DNA from: CAYLPU01 sp964385635
GTDB taxonomy: Bacteria; Chloroflexota; Anaerolineae; B4-G1
Direction of reading: 5' to 3'
DNA: 64,000 nt
Assembly: GCA_964385635.1 (NCBI GenBank)
Contig: CAYLPU010000004.1
Location: 1-64,000, forward strand
Shown here: positions 42,184-50,477 of the stretch, piece after piece
How positions within the stretch are numbered: position 1 is the first letter of the stretch
Layout of the letters: each line of letters opens with the position of its first letter
Position numbers and translations under genes: made by a program
The notes under the pieces: generated by a model
The model's input: the letters and a program-made list of their open reading frames with translations, nothing else
The model's database searches: none
Told to the model about the DNA's origin: nothing

Positions 42184-43425
42184 TCACGCCAACGCTTTCT
42201 CGACGAACTGCGTCAGATCCATTACCCGGATGCGCACCTTGTTAACGCGGGCCGCCTTGGAGAGAGTACGCACGCACTGGGGGCAGGCCGATACCAGGAC
42301 CGTAGCGCCCACCTCCGCTGCCTGAGCAATGCGTTGTGCTGCCACCTCCTGAACCAGGTCCGGGTCGAATGTCTCCAGGTCACCACCGCCGCCACAACAT
42401 AGCGCGTACTCCCGTGCCTGCTGCATCTCTACGAAGGTATAGCCCGGCACCCGGCGCAGGGCCTCGCGCGGCGCGTCGTAGATACCGCTCTTGCGCCCCA
42501 GGTCGCACGGGTCATGATAGGTGACCACGCCCGTACGCCGGGGTTCCTTTAGCTCCAACTGCTCCTCGGTCACCAAGTCGCGCAATATCTCCACAGCATG
42601 TACTACATCGAAACCCAGCGGCTCGCCGATGACCTCAGGATAGGTGTGATGCCACATGTGGTAACAGGAGGGACAGGTAGTGACCATTCGGGGTATCCCC
42701 AGCGCCCTCATCTGTTCTACGTTGTGATGGATCAGCGGTTCCGCCTGCTTCAACTGGCCCGCCATCATCAGCGGGAAGCCACAACATTGCTCGTCGCCTC
42801 CCAGAGTCGTGAAACTGACACCCGCACGGCTCAGCACGGTGGCAAAACCCTGGGGGATGCCGTAACTCATGGGGAACATGGCCGAGACACAGCCCACGAA
42901 GTAGGCTAAATCGGCCTCGGTATCACGCACCAATCCCTCCGGCCTGTCTTCAGGAGCCAGGTTATCGGTCCAGGCCAGGCGGGCGGCGTTGTCCTCGCCA
43001 GAGACGTTGTAGTATGTGCCGATGCGTTCGCCCAACATGCCGAGGGCCTGCACTCCCTTGCGCAGCGCCTCATCCCCATCCGTTGACCCATCCGTTGACA
43101 CCAGCGCGTCAAGGCCGCTGACCAAGTAACGTTCCTGCATCACGTGCTGGCGCATGACCTCCACCAGCCGGCGCACGCTGAGGTTGTGGGGACAGTAAGT
43201 CGTGCACATATCGCAGCCCACGCAGCGCCAGATACTGGCGTCGGTAGCCAATACGTCCTCCAACCCGAACTGCGCCAGGCGCATCATCTGGGCCGGCCGG
43301 TACCGCATCGCCGGGACGGTGGGACAACCGGAGGAACAGCGCTCACACTGATAACAAAGGTAAACGTTCTCGCCACACTCCTCGCGGATAAACTTCGCCA
43401 TATCGGTATTCAAAGTGATCGCCAT
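42184..43425 (-). CDS. Heterodisulfide-reductase-like HdrC-HdrB fusion (HdrD-type)
   Basis: 413 residues from the ATG at 43425 (GGAGTGAG upstream). The N-terminal HdrC part has two 4Fe-4S motifs (CYQCERCSSGCP; CVGCDMCTTYCP). The C-terminal HdrB part has two CCG domains (GGDEQCCGFPLMMAG with TTCPSCYHMW; CDLGRKSGIYDAPRE with ALCCGGGGDLE and SACPQC). These hold the noncubane clusters that reduce disulfides or pass electrons in HdrABC complexes. It lies next to metF, metV, mvhD and hdrA, as in the MetFV-HdrABC-MvhD complex of acetogens. A short repeat-encoded insert (LVSTDGSTDGDE) sits between the HdrC and HdrB parts. Confidence 0.92.
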   Translation of the reverse strand: MAITLNTDMAKFIREECGENVYLCYQCERCSSGCPTVPAMRYRPAQMMRLAQFGLEDVLATDASIWRCVGCDMCTTYCPHNLSVRRLVEVMRQHVMQERYLVSGLDALVSTDGSTDGDEALRKGVQALGMLGERIGTYYNVSGEDNAARLAWTDNLAPEDRPEGLVRDTEADLAYFVGCVSAMFPMSYGIPQGFATVLSRAGVSFTTLGGDEQCCGFPLMMAGQLKQAEPLIHHNVEQMRALGIPRMVTTCPSCYHMWHHTYPEVIGEPLGFDVVHAVEILRDLVTEEQLELKEPRRTGVVTYHDPCDLGRKSGIYDAPREALRRVPGYTFVEMQQAREYALCCGGGGDLETFDPDLVQEVAAQRIAQAAEVGATVLVSACPQCVRTLSKAARVNKVRIRVMDLTQFVEKALA

Positions 43426-43430
43426 ATATC

Positions 43431-44417
43431 TCACTCCACCATCGGACGTGGCAGTAACCCTGCGCCTTCGACGATAGGCCGCACCGCCTCCTCCCACTCG
43501 ATCGCCATGATGTGTACCCCAGCCACCCCCTCGATCCCACGGATCTCCTGAATCTGCTCGATGCAAATCTGAATGCCGGTAGACCTCAGCGCCTCCCTGC
43601 GTCGGGCCTTCTCCTCCTTGGGGATACCCTTGAGAGCAGCAACCATACGGTCCACATACTCGTCCTGCACGATCATCCCCGGCACCTTATCGCGCATGTA
43701 ACGAGCCATGCCGGAGGACTTAAGGGGGCCAACACCGGCCAGGATGTAGACCTTTTCGTGCAGCCCCATATCCACCACCCGCTTCATGAACTCGCGGAAG
43801 CGGGGGATGTCATAGATCAACTGAGTCTGGATAAAATCAGCCCCGGCGGCCACTTTCTTGGCCAGCCGGTAGGGGCGGAAATCGAAGGGGTCGCCAAAGG
43901 GATTGGAGGCCGCGCCGATGAAGAAACGGGGCTCCATCGCCTTGATCTCATCCCCACACTGGAACAGGGCCTCGTCGCGCATATCTCTGATCATGCGGAT
44001 CAACTGGACCGAGTCCAGGTCGTGCACGTTCTTGGCCGTGGGGTGGTTGCCGAAACTCTGATGGTCGCCGGTCAGGCACAGCAGGTTGCGCATCCCCAGC
44101 GCGTAGGCCCCTAGCAGGTCGGCCTGAATCGCCAGCCGGTTGCGGTCCCGGCAGGTCATCTGCACCACCGGCTCCAACCCCGCGCTCATCGCCAGCACAC
44201 CCGCAGCGATGCTGGACATGCGGACGATGGCGGTCTGATTGTCAGTGATGTTGACTGCGTCCACTATGCCCTCAAGCAAGCACGCCTTGCGGTGGATCAC
44301 CTCCGGGTCGGCGCCTTGCGGCGGGCCTAGTTCCCCTGTCACTGCAAAATGGCCCGCTCGCAGGACTTTTTCCAGGTTACTGCCAGACTTGAAGCCATTC
44401 GTTCGTTCTTGTGCCAT
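43431..44417 (-). CDS. metF: 5,10-methylenetetrahydrofolate reductase
   Basis: 328 residues from the ATG at 44417. MTHFR barrel: VTGELGPPQGADPEV, AVNITDNQTAIVRMSSIA, CRDRNRLAIQADLLGAYALG, NLLCLTGDHQ, and GADFIQTQLIYDIPRFREFM. It converts methylene-THF to methyl-THF, using reduced flavin supplied through its partner. Immediately upstream is metV (stop and start nearly touching), and HdrCB follows. The organisation indicates a MetFV enzyme linked to a bifurcating Hdr module rather than an NAD(P)H-dependent enzyme. Confidence 0.93.
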   Translation of the reverse strand: MAQERTNGFKSGSNLEKVLRAGHFAVTGELGPPQGADPEVIHRKACLLEGIVDAVNITDNQTAIVRMSSIAAGVLAMSAGLEPVVQMTCRDRNRLAIQADLLGAYALGMRNLLCLTGDHQSFGNHPTAKNVHDLDSVQLIRMIRDMRDEALFQCGDEIKAMEPRFFIGAASNPFGDPFDFRPYRLAKKVAAGADFIQTQLIYDIPRFREFMKRVVDMGLHEKVYILAGVGPLKSSGMARYMRDKVPGMIVQDEYVDRMVAALKGIPKEEKARRREALRSTGIQICIEQIQEIRGIEGVAGVHIMAIEWEEAVRPIVEGAGLLPRPMVE

Positions 44418-44425
44418 TGTTCGCC

Positions 44426-45127
44426 TCACTCCGTTTCCACCAGCTGCAGGTCCTCGCGCACGATCTTGCGCGGGCCGCCGTCACGACTACTAGACCAATC
44501 CTTGGGGGGCTGAATCTCTAGTAATTGCTCCTCCCTCCCCAACGCCACCGCCCGGTCATAGATCAGTTGCCAGGCACAGGACACGTCGGGGTCTATCTCG
44601 CATACCCCGTTCTGGGAACCGCCGCACGGCCCATTGAGCAACTGCTTGGAGCAGCGGGCAATGGGGCAGATGCCGAAGGTCAGGCCCAGGACGCAGTTGC
44701 CACAGGCCTGGCAGCGCTCCTCCCACACCCCTTGCTCCTCTGGCAGGCCCAGAAAGGTGGTGTTGAGCCCGGGCAGCGTGAACATATCGGGGAAACGCTC
44801 GTTCATCGCCTGCACGCCGATGCCGCAGGCCAGGCTGAGGACAGCGTCGTACTCGTTCTGGCCGGCCTCCGACCGAGCCAGCCGCTCCCCCAGCGGATCA
44901 ATGTACTCCCACTCGCACTGGCGCTGCACCGTGATCTCGTCCACCTCCATCGGGTGGCCGTCCAGTTTACTCTTCATCCGCAGCGCTGAGGCCAGGATGC
45001 CAACCTCCTTCTCGCCTCCGGCAAAGCAGACGGTCACGCAGGTGCCACAGCCTGCGACCAGCACCTTCTTGGCATCGCCCAGCAACTCCATGATTTCCGC
45101 AAGTGGTTTCTGTTCACCAACTATCAT
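44426..45127 (-). CDS. metV: MetV-like methylenetetrahydrofolate reductase C-terminal-domain protein
   Basis: 233 residues, cysteine-rich MTHFR_C family: VLVAGCGTCVTVCFAGGEKEV at the start, QRQCEWEY, SLACGIGVQAM, then ERCQACGNCVLGLTFGICPIARCSK and LLNGPCGGSQNGVCE. In acetogens MetV is the Fe-S partner of MetF. The gene is between the selenocysteine-candidate mvhD and metF, 9 bp from the latter. The ribosome site AAGGAGGTC precedes the ATG. Confidence 0.9.
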   Translation of the reverse strand: MIVGEQKPLAEIMELLGDAKKVLVAGCGTCVTVCFAGGEKEVGILASALRMKSKLDGHPMEVDEITVQRQCEWEYIDPLGERLARSEAGQNEYDAVLSLACGIGVQAMNERFPDMFTLPGLNTTFLGLPEEQGVWEERCQACGNCVLGLTFGICPIARCSKQLLNGPCGGSQNGVCEIDPDVSCAWQLIYDRAVALGREEQLLEIQPPKDWSSSRDGGPRKIVREDLQLVETE

Positions 45128-45143
45128 TGCGACCTCCTTCTAT

Positions 45144-45199
45144 ACTCCTTACTTCCTACTCCCTACTCCCTACTCCCTACTTCCTACTCCCTACTCCCT
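45144..45199. repeat. CTACTCC/CTACTTC short tandem repeat
   Basis: About eight 7-bp units of CTCCCTA/CTTCCTA type in the gap between metV and mvhD. The last residues and the TAG stop of mvhD (45177-45179) are encoded by it, so the gene's 3' end runs into the repeat. Confidence 0.85.
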
Positions 45200-45611
45200 C
45201 TTCAAGCGGGTTGGGTCCTAACTCCCGCACCTTCTCCGTTATCTCTGCCACCGTCTCCGCAAACTGTGGCCCCATCGCCGCGGACAGGTTCGCCATCACG
45301 ATCCGTTCCCCCCCCAGTCCAATCTGGTCAAGCAGGTCAGCGATGTACTTCACCCTCCGTTTCGCATTGATATTACCATCCAGGTAATGGCAGTCGCCCT
45401 CCAGTCAGCCGGCCACCATCACGCCGTCCACGCCGCGCTCGAAGGCGTGCAGCACCTCCGTCACCTCCACCCGTCCCGAACAGGGCACCTCGACGATGCG
45501 CACGCTGGGCGGGTATTGGATGCGCATACCTCCCGCCAGGTCAGCCGCAGCGTAAGCGCAGTGACGGCAGCAGAAGGCCAGAATCTTGGGCTCAAACTGC
45601 ATATCGCTCAT
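45177..45611 (-). CDS. mvhD: MvhD-type electron-transfer subunit, predicted selenoprotein (in-frame TGA)
   Basis: The frame from ATG 45611 meets TGA at 45405-45407 after GVDGVMVAG. It then continues without any other stop to TAG 45177, reading LEGDCHYLDGN, KRRVKYIADLLDQIGLGGER and EITEKVRELGPNPLEEG. Total 144 residues, like the two other MvhD proteins here (149 and 142). Alignment puts the TGA exactly at their cysteine: VAG-U-LEGDCHY against VVG-C-PLGNCHH (50478 gene) and IGG-C-HPGDCHY (58086 gene). The family has known selenocysteine members (archaeal VhuD). MvhD carries a 2Fe-2S cluster and passes electrons to HdrA. The start overlaps the HdrA gene's end by 20 bp. The alternative is a nonsense mutation, but full conservation downstream argues against decay. 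Confidence 0.85.
45372..45388 (-). promoter_or_regulatory. Candidate bacterial SECIS hairpin after the mvhD TGA
   Basis: Sixteen bases after the TGA, the mRNA can fold ATTACC/GGTAAT (6-bp stem) around a 5-base TGGAT loop with a GG in it. Bacterial SECIS elements sit just downstream of the UGA with a small G-containing apical loop, so position and size fit. I cannot confirm the SelB-binding features. Confidence 0.45.
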
Positions 45612-48600
45612 TACTTAACACCTCCACGTTGGGCAAGGTCTCCCGACCGTCGCCCTCCGGCTCAAACAGCGCTGCAACCTCCGCCTCTACTTGCTCATCC
45701 CGATAGTGGAGCAGTTGGATCGCTTTGGCCGGGCACTCGGAGACACAGGTGCCGCAGCCGTGGCACTGGGCCGGCTCAATGTAGGCCGCGCCGACGATGC
45801 CCCCCACCCCGTTGAACTCGGCCCGAATCTGCGGCACATTGTACGGGCAGATGCGCACGCAGGTCAGGCAGGCGACGCATTTCTCCGCATCCACCTGGGC
45901 CACAATGCCGCCGACCTCAAGCACGTCTTTGCTCACGATCGTCATCGCCCGAGCAGCCGCGGCCTGCGCCTGCACGATCGTTTCGTCCAGGAACTTGGGA
46001 TAGTGGGCCATCCCGGCCACAAACAAACCATCGCTGGAAAAGTCCACGGGCCGCAGCTTGACGTGCGCCTCCAGGAAGAAGCCGTCCAAGTCTACTGACA
46101 CCTTGAGCCGCGTCGCCAGTTCGTCCGCCCCCTCCGGCGGCACCACCGGCATACTGAGAACAACCAAATCGGGTTCCAGGACAAGCTCCTGCCCCAGACT
46201 AGACTCCCAAACCATCACCTGCAATCCATATCCGTTGACACCGTTGGGCAAGGTCTCCTGACCGCCGCCCCCTATCCGCACCTCCGGCTTACGATCGAAG
46301 TCATACTGCACGAACACCACCCCCTGGCGTCGCGCCTCCTGGTACAGCCGCTCCTTGAAGCCATACGTGCGGATATCGTGGTAGATCACGATGATCTGCG
46401 CCTGGGGATTGAGTCGCTTGAGCGCCAGGACATTCTTCATCGCCGTCGTGCAACAGATGCGGGAGCAATATCGCTCGGCAGGGCCTACGCAGAGGATCAT
46501 CACGACAGAGGAAGGAGTAGATGGAGTAGATGGAGTAGATGAGGATAGGATAGCCTCAAACTCCTGCTGCGTGACGATGCGCGGATCCGTCCCATACCCG
46601 TACTCCGGCCCCCGGTACTCCACACCGCCCGTCGCCACAATCGTCGCACCGTGGCGTATCTCGCTCTCTCCGTATCCGTTGACACCGTCGACACCGTCAG
46701 GGCCACGCAGCCGCGAGGTGAAATTGCCCACAAAGCCGCTGCTCTCCAAGAATTCACTCCGCAGGTGCACATTGATCCCCGGATGGCCCTTCACCCGCTC
46801 GATCAACTGCTGGAGGAATTCCTGGGGATCGCGCCACACCAGCCCACCCTCCGTGCTCCCATCCTCCTCAGAAACCGGGTTTTTCCCGAAAAACCTGGTT
46901 TCTTCCTCTTTCTTTATCCTTTCATTCCGTGAATCCTGCTCTCCATCTTGACACTGCTCCCCACTCTTCCAATCCACGATGTGCTTTATCTGCCGCAGAT
47001 TGCCTCCCAGATGCTCCGTCCGCTCAACCAGGTGCACCGGGAAACCCTGGTCAGCCAACGTCAGCGCCGCCGTCATCCCGGCCACACCGCCGCCGATGAC
47101 CAGTGCCGCCTTCTCCACCTGCACCTCGGTCTTGTACAGCGGCTCCAGCAGCAGCGCCTTCGCCACCGCCATCCGCACCAGGTCCTTGGCTTTCTCTGTC
47201 GCCGCCTCCCATTCACCGGAATGTACCCACGAGCACTGATTGCGAATGTTGGCCATCTGGAACATGCCGGGGTTCAGTCCCGCCTGGCGAATGCTGTCCT
47301 GAAACAGAGGCTCGTGGGTCAGCGGCGTGCAGGAGGCGACCACGACACGGTTGAGCCCCAACTCTCGCGTCTGCTGCGTGATACGCTGGATCGAGTCCTG
47401 CGAACATGTATACAAGTTATGCTCGGCGTGCACCACCCCGGGCAGACTTGCTGCGTACTCCGCCACCATTGGCACATCCAGGAAACCGCCGATGTTCGAC
47501 CCACAATGACAGACGAAAACACCGATACAGGGTTCCTCTCCCGCGACGTCCCGCTCCGGCGGATACACCACCTCCTCTGTGCAGGTCCAACGGGCTGGAG
47601 ACACTATCAACCCAGCAGCAGCAGCCGCACCGCTGGCCTCAATCACCGACTCAGGGATGTCCTTCGGCTCGCGGAATGGCCCTACGGCAAATATCCCCGG
47701 CCTGCTCGTCTGGAGCGGCTCGAAAGGCAGCGTGCGACAGAAGCCGTGCTCGTCCAGTTCCACACCCATTCGCCGCGCCAACTCGCGCACGCCCTCCGAA
47801 ATCTCCATCCCCACGGAGAGCACCACCAGGTCAAACTCCTCCTCGCAGATTGGAGATTGCGAACTGCTTCCCCGTTCCCCGACGTACTTCAGGACGAGAT
47901 TGTGTGTTCGCGGATCCTCCCGCACGAACGAAATACGAGTGCGCACGTAGCGGATGCCGTACCGTTCTTGCGCCCGGCGGTAGTACTCATAGTACCCCTT
48001 GCTGAAAGCGCGCATGTCCATCATGAAGACGGTGACCTCGGTGTCCGGTTCGTGCTCGATGGACATGATGGCCTCTTTGGTGGCGTACATACAGCAGACC
48101 GCCGAGCAGTAATCGTGGGTCTGATCGCGGGAGCCAACGCATTGCAGGAATGCGATTTTCTTCGGTGCCCGTCCGTCCGAAGGGCGCTGCACGTGGCCGT
48201 GAGTGGGGCCGGAGGCGCTTAGCAGCCGTTCAAACTGAATCGCAGTGACCACGTTGGGATAACGGCCCCAGCCGTACTCCGCCGACCGCTTGGCCTGGTA
48301 CGTCTCGTAGCCAGGGGCCAGGACAATCGCGCCAACATGGACGTCCTGCACCTGCTCGACCATATCGTGATTGATAGCGTCGGCCTGGCAGATGTAGACG
48401 CAACTCAGGCACTCGGAGCAGATGCCGCAGGCCAGGCAACGGGCCGCCTCTGCCTGAGCCTGCTCGTCGGTGTAGCCGGTCTCCACCTCGGCAAAGTTGG
48501 CCACCCGTTCCCCCACCGGTAACTCAGGCATCGCCACCCTGGGGGTTACTTTCACCTCCCCCCTCTCCACCCGCTCCTGGATTTCCACCTGGCTCAAGTC

Positions 48601-50343
48601 CACCACGGGCAATTCCGGCTTCAGTTCCGGCTCCAGTTCCTCGCCCCGCAGATAGCGATGGATAGACTCGGCAGCCTGATGACCGGAGGCGACCGCCTCA
48701 ATGACGAAAGCAGTACCCGTGGTGGCATCGCCCGCCGCGAAGACCCCGGGGCGGGTGGCTGCCATCGTGTTGGGGTTGACCGCGATCGTCTGCTGGCGCG
48801 TGACGCCGACGCCGGTGCTCTCCGGGATGAAGGCCAGGCCGGCTCGCTGCCCGATGGAAAATACGACAATGTCACAGGGAATAACGTGCTCCGACCCCGG
48901 CTCCGTCTCCAACATCAGCCGTCCCGTCTCGTCGAATTCCATAAAGGTAACGTCGAGGCACTCCAGCCCCCCCACCCGTCCGTTGCCATCGGAGATGATG
49001 CGCTTGAAGGAGCGGCTGGGATGCATCTGCACGCCTTCGGACTCGGCGGCCTCAATCTCCCAGGAATGGGATGGCATCGTCTCGCGGCTCTCCAGGCAGG
49101 CCATGTGGACCTCCGCCGCGCCCAGTCGCACCGCCGTGCGGGCCACATCCACCGCCACGTTGCCACCGCCCAACACCACCACCCGCTGCCCGGCAATGTC
49201 GGGTGGGTTGTCCAACCGCACGTCGCGCAAGAAGACGGTGTTGACCATCACCCCGTCCAGGTCAGTCCCTTCGATGGGCAGCATACGACCCTCGTGCGCG
49301 CCGACGGCGATGAGCACCGCCCCGAACCCCTCGTCGAAGACGTCGTCCAGGCTCTCGACCGTCGTGTTGAGGCGCAGATCTACCCCCAGGTCCACGATGT
49401 CCTGCACCTCCCGGTCCACGATCCAGGAGGGCAACCGGTACTCAGGGACCCCCACCCGCAGCATCCCACCTCCCACGGGCAGCGCCTCGAAGACGGTGAC
49501 CTCGTACCCCAGCATACACAAGTCCTGGGCAGTAGTGAGCCCGCAGGGACCCGCGCCGATGATCGCCACGCGCTCCTCGTACCTCCGCTCGGCCGGCTCC
49601 GGTGGCACCCGGGGTTGAGCGTAGACCTTGTCGGTGACGAACCGTTTGAGCGCGTGAATGTTGATCGGGTCGTCCAGTTTACCCCGGTTGCAGGCATCCT
49701 CGCAGCGGTGATTGCAAATGCGGCCACAGATGCCGGGAAAGGGATTGTCCTCCTTGATGACTCGCAGCGCATCCTCGTAGCGGCCCTCGCGAATGAGGGC
49801 GATGTAGCCCTGGGCGCGCTGGTGGGCAGGGCAGGCGTCGCGGCAGGGAGAGATGCCTAGCTTCTCAATGGCAAAAGCGTTGGGCACCGCCTGGGGGTAG
49901 AGTTTGTAGGCCGCGTGCTGGACCGCCAATCCCTCGTCGAAGCGACCGGGGATGATTACCGGGCAAACGTCGGCGCAGTCGCCACAGCCGGTGCACTTGT
50001 CCAGGTCCACATAGCGGGGGCGGGTCCGCACCCGGGCGGTAAAGTCACCAGCCTCCCCGCGCACCCCCAGCACGTCGCTACCCGTCAGCAGTTCGATGTT
50101 GCGATGACGACCACAGTCCACCAACTTGGGACTGACGATGCACATGGCGCAGTCGTTGGTGGGAAACGTCTTGTCCAGTTGGGCCATGTGCCCGCCAATG
50201 GCCGACTTGTTCTCAACCAGGTAGACCTTGTAGCCGGCCTCGGCCAGGTCCAGCGACGCCTGTATGCCGGCGATACCCCCGCCGACGACCATGACCGCGC
50301 CAGTCACACTACCTTTGTCTGAAAACTCACTGGCCATCTCCAT
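45592..50343 (-). CDS. hdrA: HdrA with inserted GltD-like NAD(P)H oxidoreductase domain
   Basis: 1,583 residues. Residues 1-130: HdrA FAD site (VVGGGIAGIQASLDLAEAG) and a 4Fe-4S motif (CTGCGDCADVCP). About 160-600: an inserted GltD-like unit with its own Fe-S helix region (CRDACPAHQRAQGYIALIRE; CNHRCEDACNRG), FAD site (AIIGAGPCGLTTAQDL) and NAD(P) site (VVLGGGNVAVDVART). Then HdrA resumes (FLQCVGSRDQTHDYCSAVCC), and a second HdrA unit follows (VIGGGVAGMTAALTL; CSRICCTTAMKN), ending with two ferredoxin motifs (CVACLTCVRICP; CHGCGTCVSECP). It would bifurcate electrons between NAD(P)H, ferredoxin and the HdrBC/MetFV side. The second HdrA unit carries at least four repeat-encoded inserts (about 46240-46950). 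Confidence 0.9.
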   Translation of the reverse strand: MEMASEFSDKGSVTGAVMVVGGGIAGIQASLDLAEAGYKVYLVENKSAIGGHMAQLDKTFPTNDCAMCIVSPKLVDCGRHRNIELLTGSDVLGVRGEAGDFTARVRTRPRYVDLDKCTGCGDCADVCPVIIPGRFDEGLAVQHAAYKLYPQAVPNAFAIEKLGISPCRDACPAHQRAQGYIALIREGRYEDALRVIKEDNPFPGICGRICNHRCEDACNRGKLDDPINIHALKRFVTDKVYAQPRVPPEPAERRYEERVAIIGAGPCGLTTAQDLCMLGYEVTVFEALPVGGGMLRVGVPEYRLPSWIVDREVQDIVDLGVDLRLNTTVESLDDVFDEGFGAVLIAVGAHEGRMLPIEGTDLDGVMVNTVFLRDVRLDNPPDIAGQRVVVLGGGNVAVDVARTAVRLGAAEVHMACLESRETMPSHSWEIEAAESEGVQMHPSRSFKRIISDGNGRVGGLECLDVTFMEFDETGRLMLETEPGSEHVIPCDIVVFSIGQRAGLAFIPESTGVGVTRQQTIAVNPNTMAATRPGVFAAGDATTGTAFVIEAVASGHQAAESIHRYLRGEELEPELKPELPVVDLSQVEIQERVERGEVKVTPRVAMPELPVGERVANFAEVETGYTDEQAQAEAARCLACGICSECLSCVYICQADAINHDMVEQVQDVHVGAIVLAPGYETYQAKRSAEYGWGRYPNVVTAIQFERLLSASGPTHGHVQRPSDGRAPKKIAFLQCVGSRDQTHDYCSAVCCMYATKEAIMSIEHEPDTEVTVFMMDMRAFSKGYYEYYRRAQERYGIRYVRTRISFVREDPRTHNLVLKYVGERGSSSQSPICEEEFDLVVLSVGMEISEGVRELARRMGVELDEHGFCRTLPFEPLQTSRPGIFAVGPFREPKDIPESVIEASGAAAAAGLIVSPARWTCTEEVVYPPERDVAGEEPCIGVFVCHCGSNIGGFLDVPMVAEYAASLPGVVHAEHNLYTCSQDSIQRITQQTRELGLNRVVVASCTPLTHEPLFQDSIRQAGLNPGMFQMANIRNQCSWVHSGEWEAATEKAKDLVRMAVAKALLLEPLYKTEVQVEKAALVIGGGVAGMTAALTLADQGFPVHLVERTEHLGGNLRQIKHIVDWKSGEQCQDGEQDSRNERIKKEEETRFFGKNPVSEEDGSTEGGLVWRDPQEFLQQLIERVKGHPGINVHLRSEFLESSGFVGNFTSRLRGPDGVDGVNGYGESEIRHGATIVATGGVEYRGPEYGYGTDPRIVTQQEFEAILSSSTPSTPSTPSSVVMILCVGPAERYCSRICCTTAMKNVLALKRLNPQAQIIVIYHDIRTYGFKERLYQEARRQGVVFVQYDFDRKPEVRIGGGGQETLPNGVNGYGLQVMVWESSLGQELVLEPDLVVLSMPVVPPEGADELATRLKVSVDLDGFFLEAHVKLRPVDFSSDGLFVAGMAHYPKFLDETIVQAQAAAARAMTIVSKDVLEVGGIVAQVDAEKCVACLTCVRICPYNVPQIRAEFNGVGGIVGAAYIEPAQCHGCGTCVSECPAKAIQLLHYRDEQVEAEVAALFEPEGDGRETLPNVEVLSNERYAV
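45628..46270. repeat. 28-bp direct repeat pair inside hdrA (GTTGGGCAAGGTCTCC core)
   Basis: Bases 45628-45655 and 46243-46270 share 28 bp with two or three mismatches. They encode GDGRETLPN and GGGQETLPN in the same protein, at the C-terminus and before a strand in the FAD domain. Both sit at domain edges, as expected of inserted repeats. Confidence 0.65.
46514..46540. repeat. 9-bp tandem repeat (GGAGTAGAT x3) in hdrA
   Basis: Three exact units encode STPSTPSTP within the second HdrA unit. A related degenerate GTAGATGA tract occurs in the third hdrA gene at 62907-62945, encoding SSSTYSSSTSST at the equivalent position in that protein. Confidence 0.75.
46870..46942. repeat. Composite repeat insertion in hdrA coding sequence
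   Basis: A palindrome (arms 46870-46884 and 46889-46903, AAACCGGGTTT core) is joined to a 32-bp dispersed element (46911-46942, CTTTCATTCCGTGAATCC core). Together they encode about 25 residues (EQDSRNERIKKEEETRFFGK and onwards) absent from the equivalent position of the other HdrA proteins. Both elements also occur elsewhere in the window between genes. Confidence 0.8.
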
Positions 50344-50477
50344 ACACTCCCATCAACGAACAACGAGATAATTAACAATGAACAATACATCGAACCAACC
50401 AGGCACCATCGCTGAGCCATTGTTCATTGATTCATTCGTCCATTGTTCTTTATCCTTTCATTCCGTGAATCCTGCTC
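50344..50477. other. Short intergenic region hdrA-mvhD
   Basis: Contains ATTGTTCATT-type tandem words and a copy of the 32-bp CTTTCATTCCGTGAATCC element (50447-50478), which touches the stop codon of the upstream mvhD. No gene. Confidence 0.6.

Noticed and set aside
45405..45611. A 68-residue truncated MvhD as a pseudogene
   Set aside because: All downstream codons to 45177 are intact and family-like, and the TGA replaces a conserved cysteine, so selenocysteine is the better reading.
46948..48222. 424-codon plus-strand frame opposite hdrA
   Set aside because: Lies wholly opposite conserved HdrA motifs; His/Arg-rich composition typical of a shadow frame.
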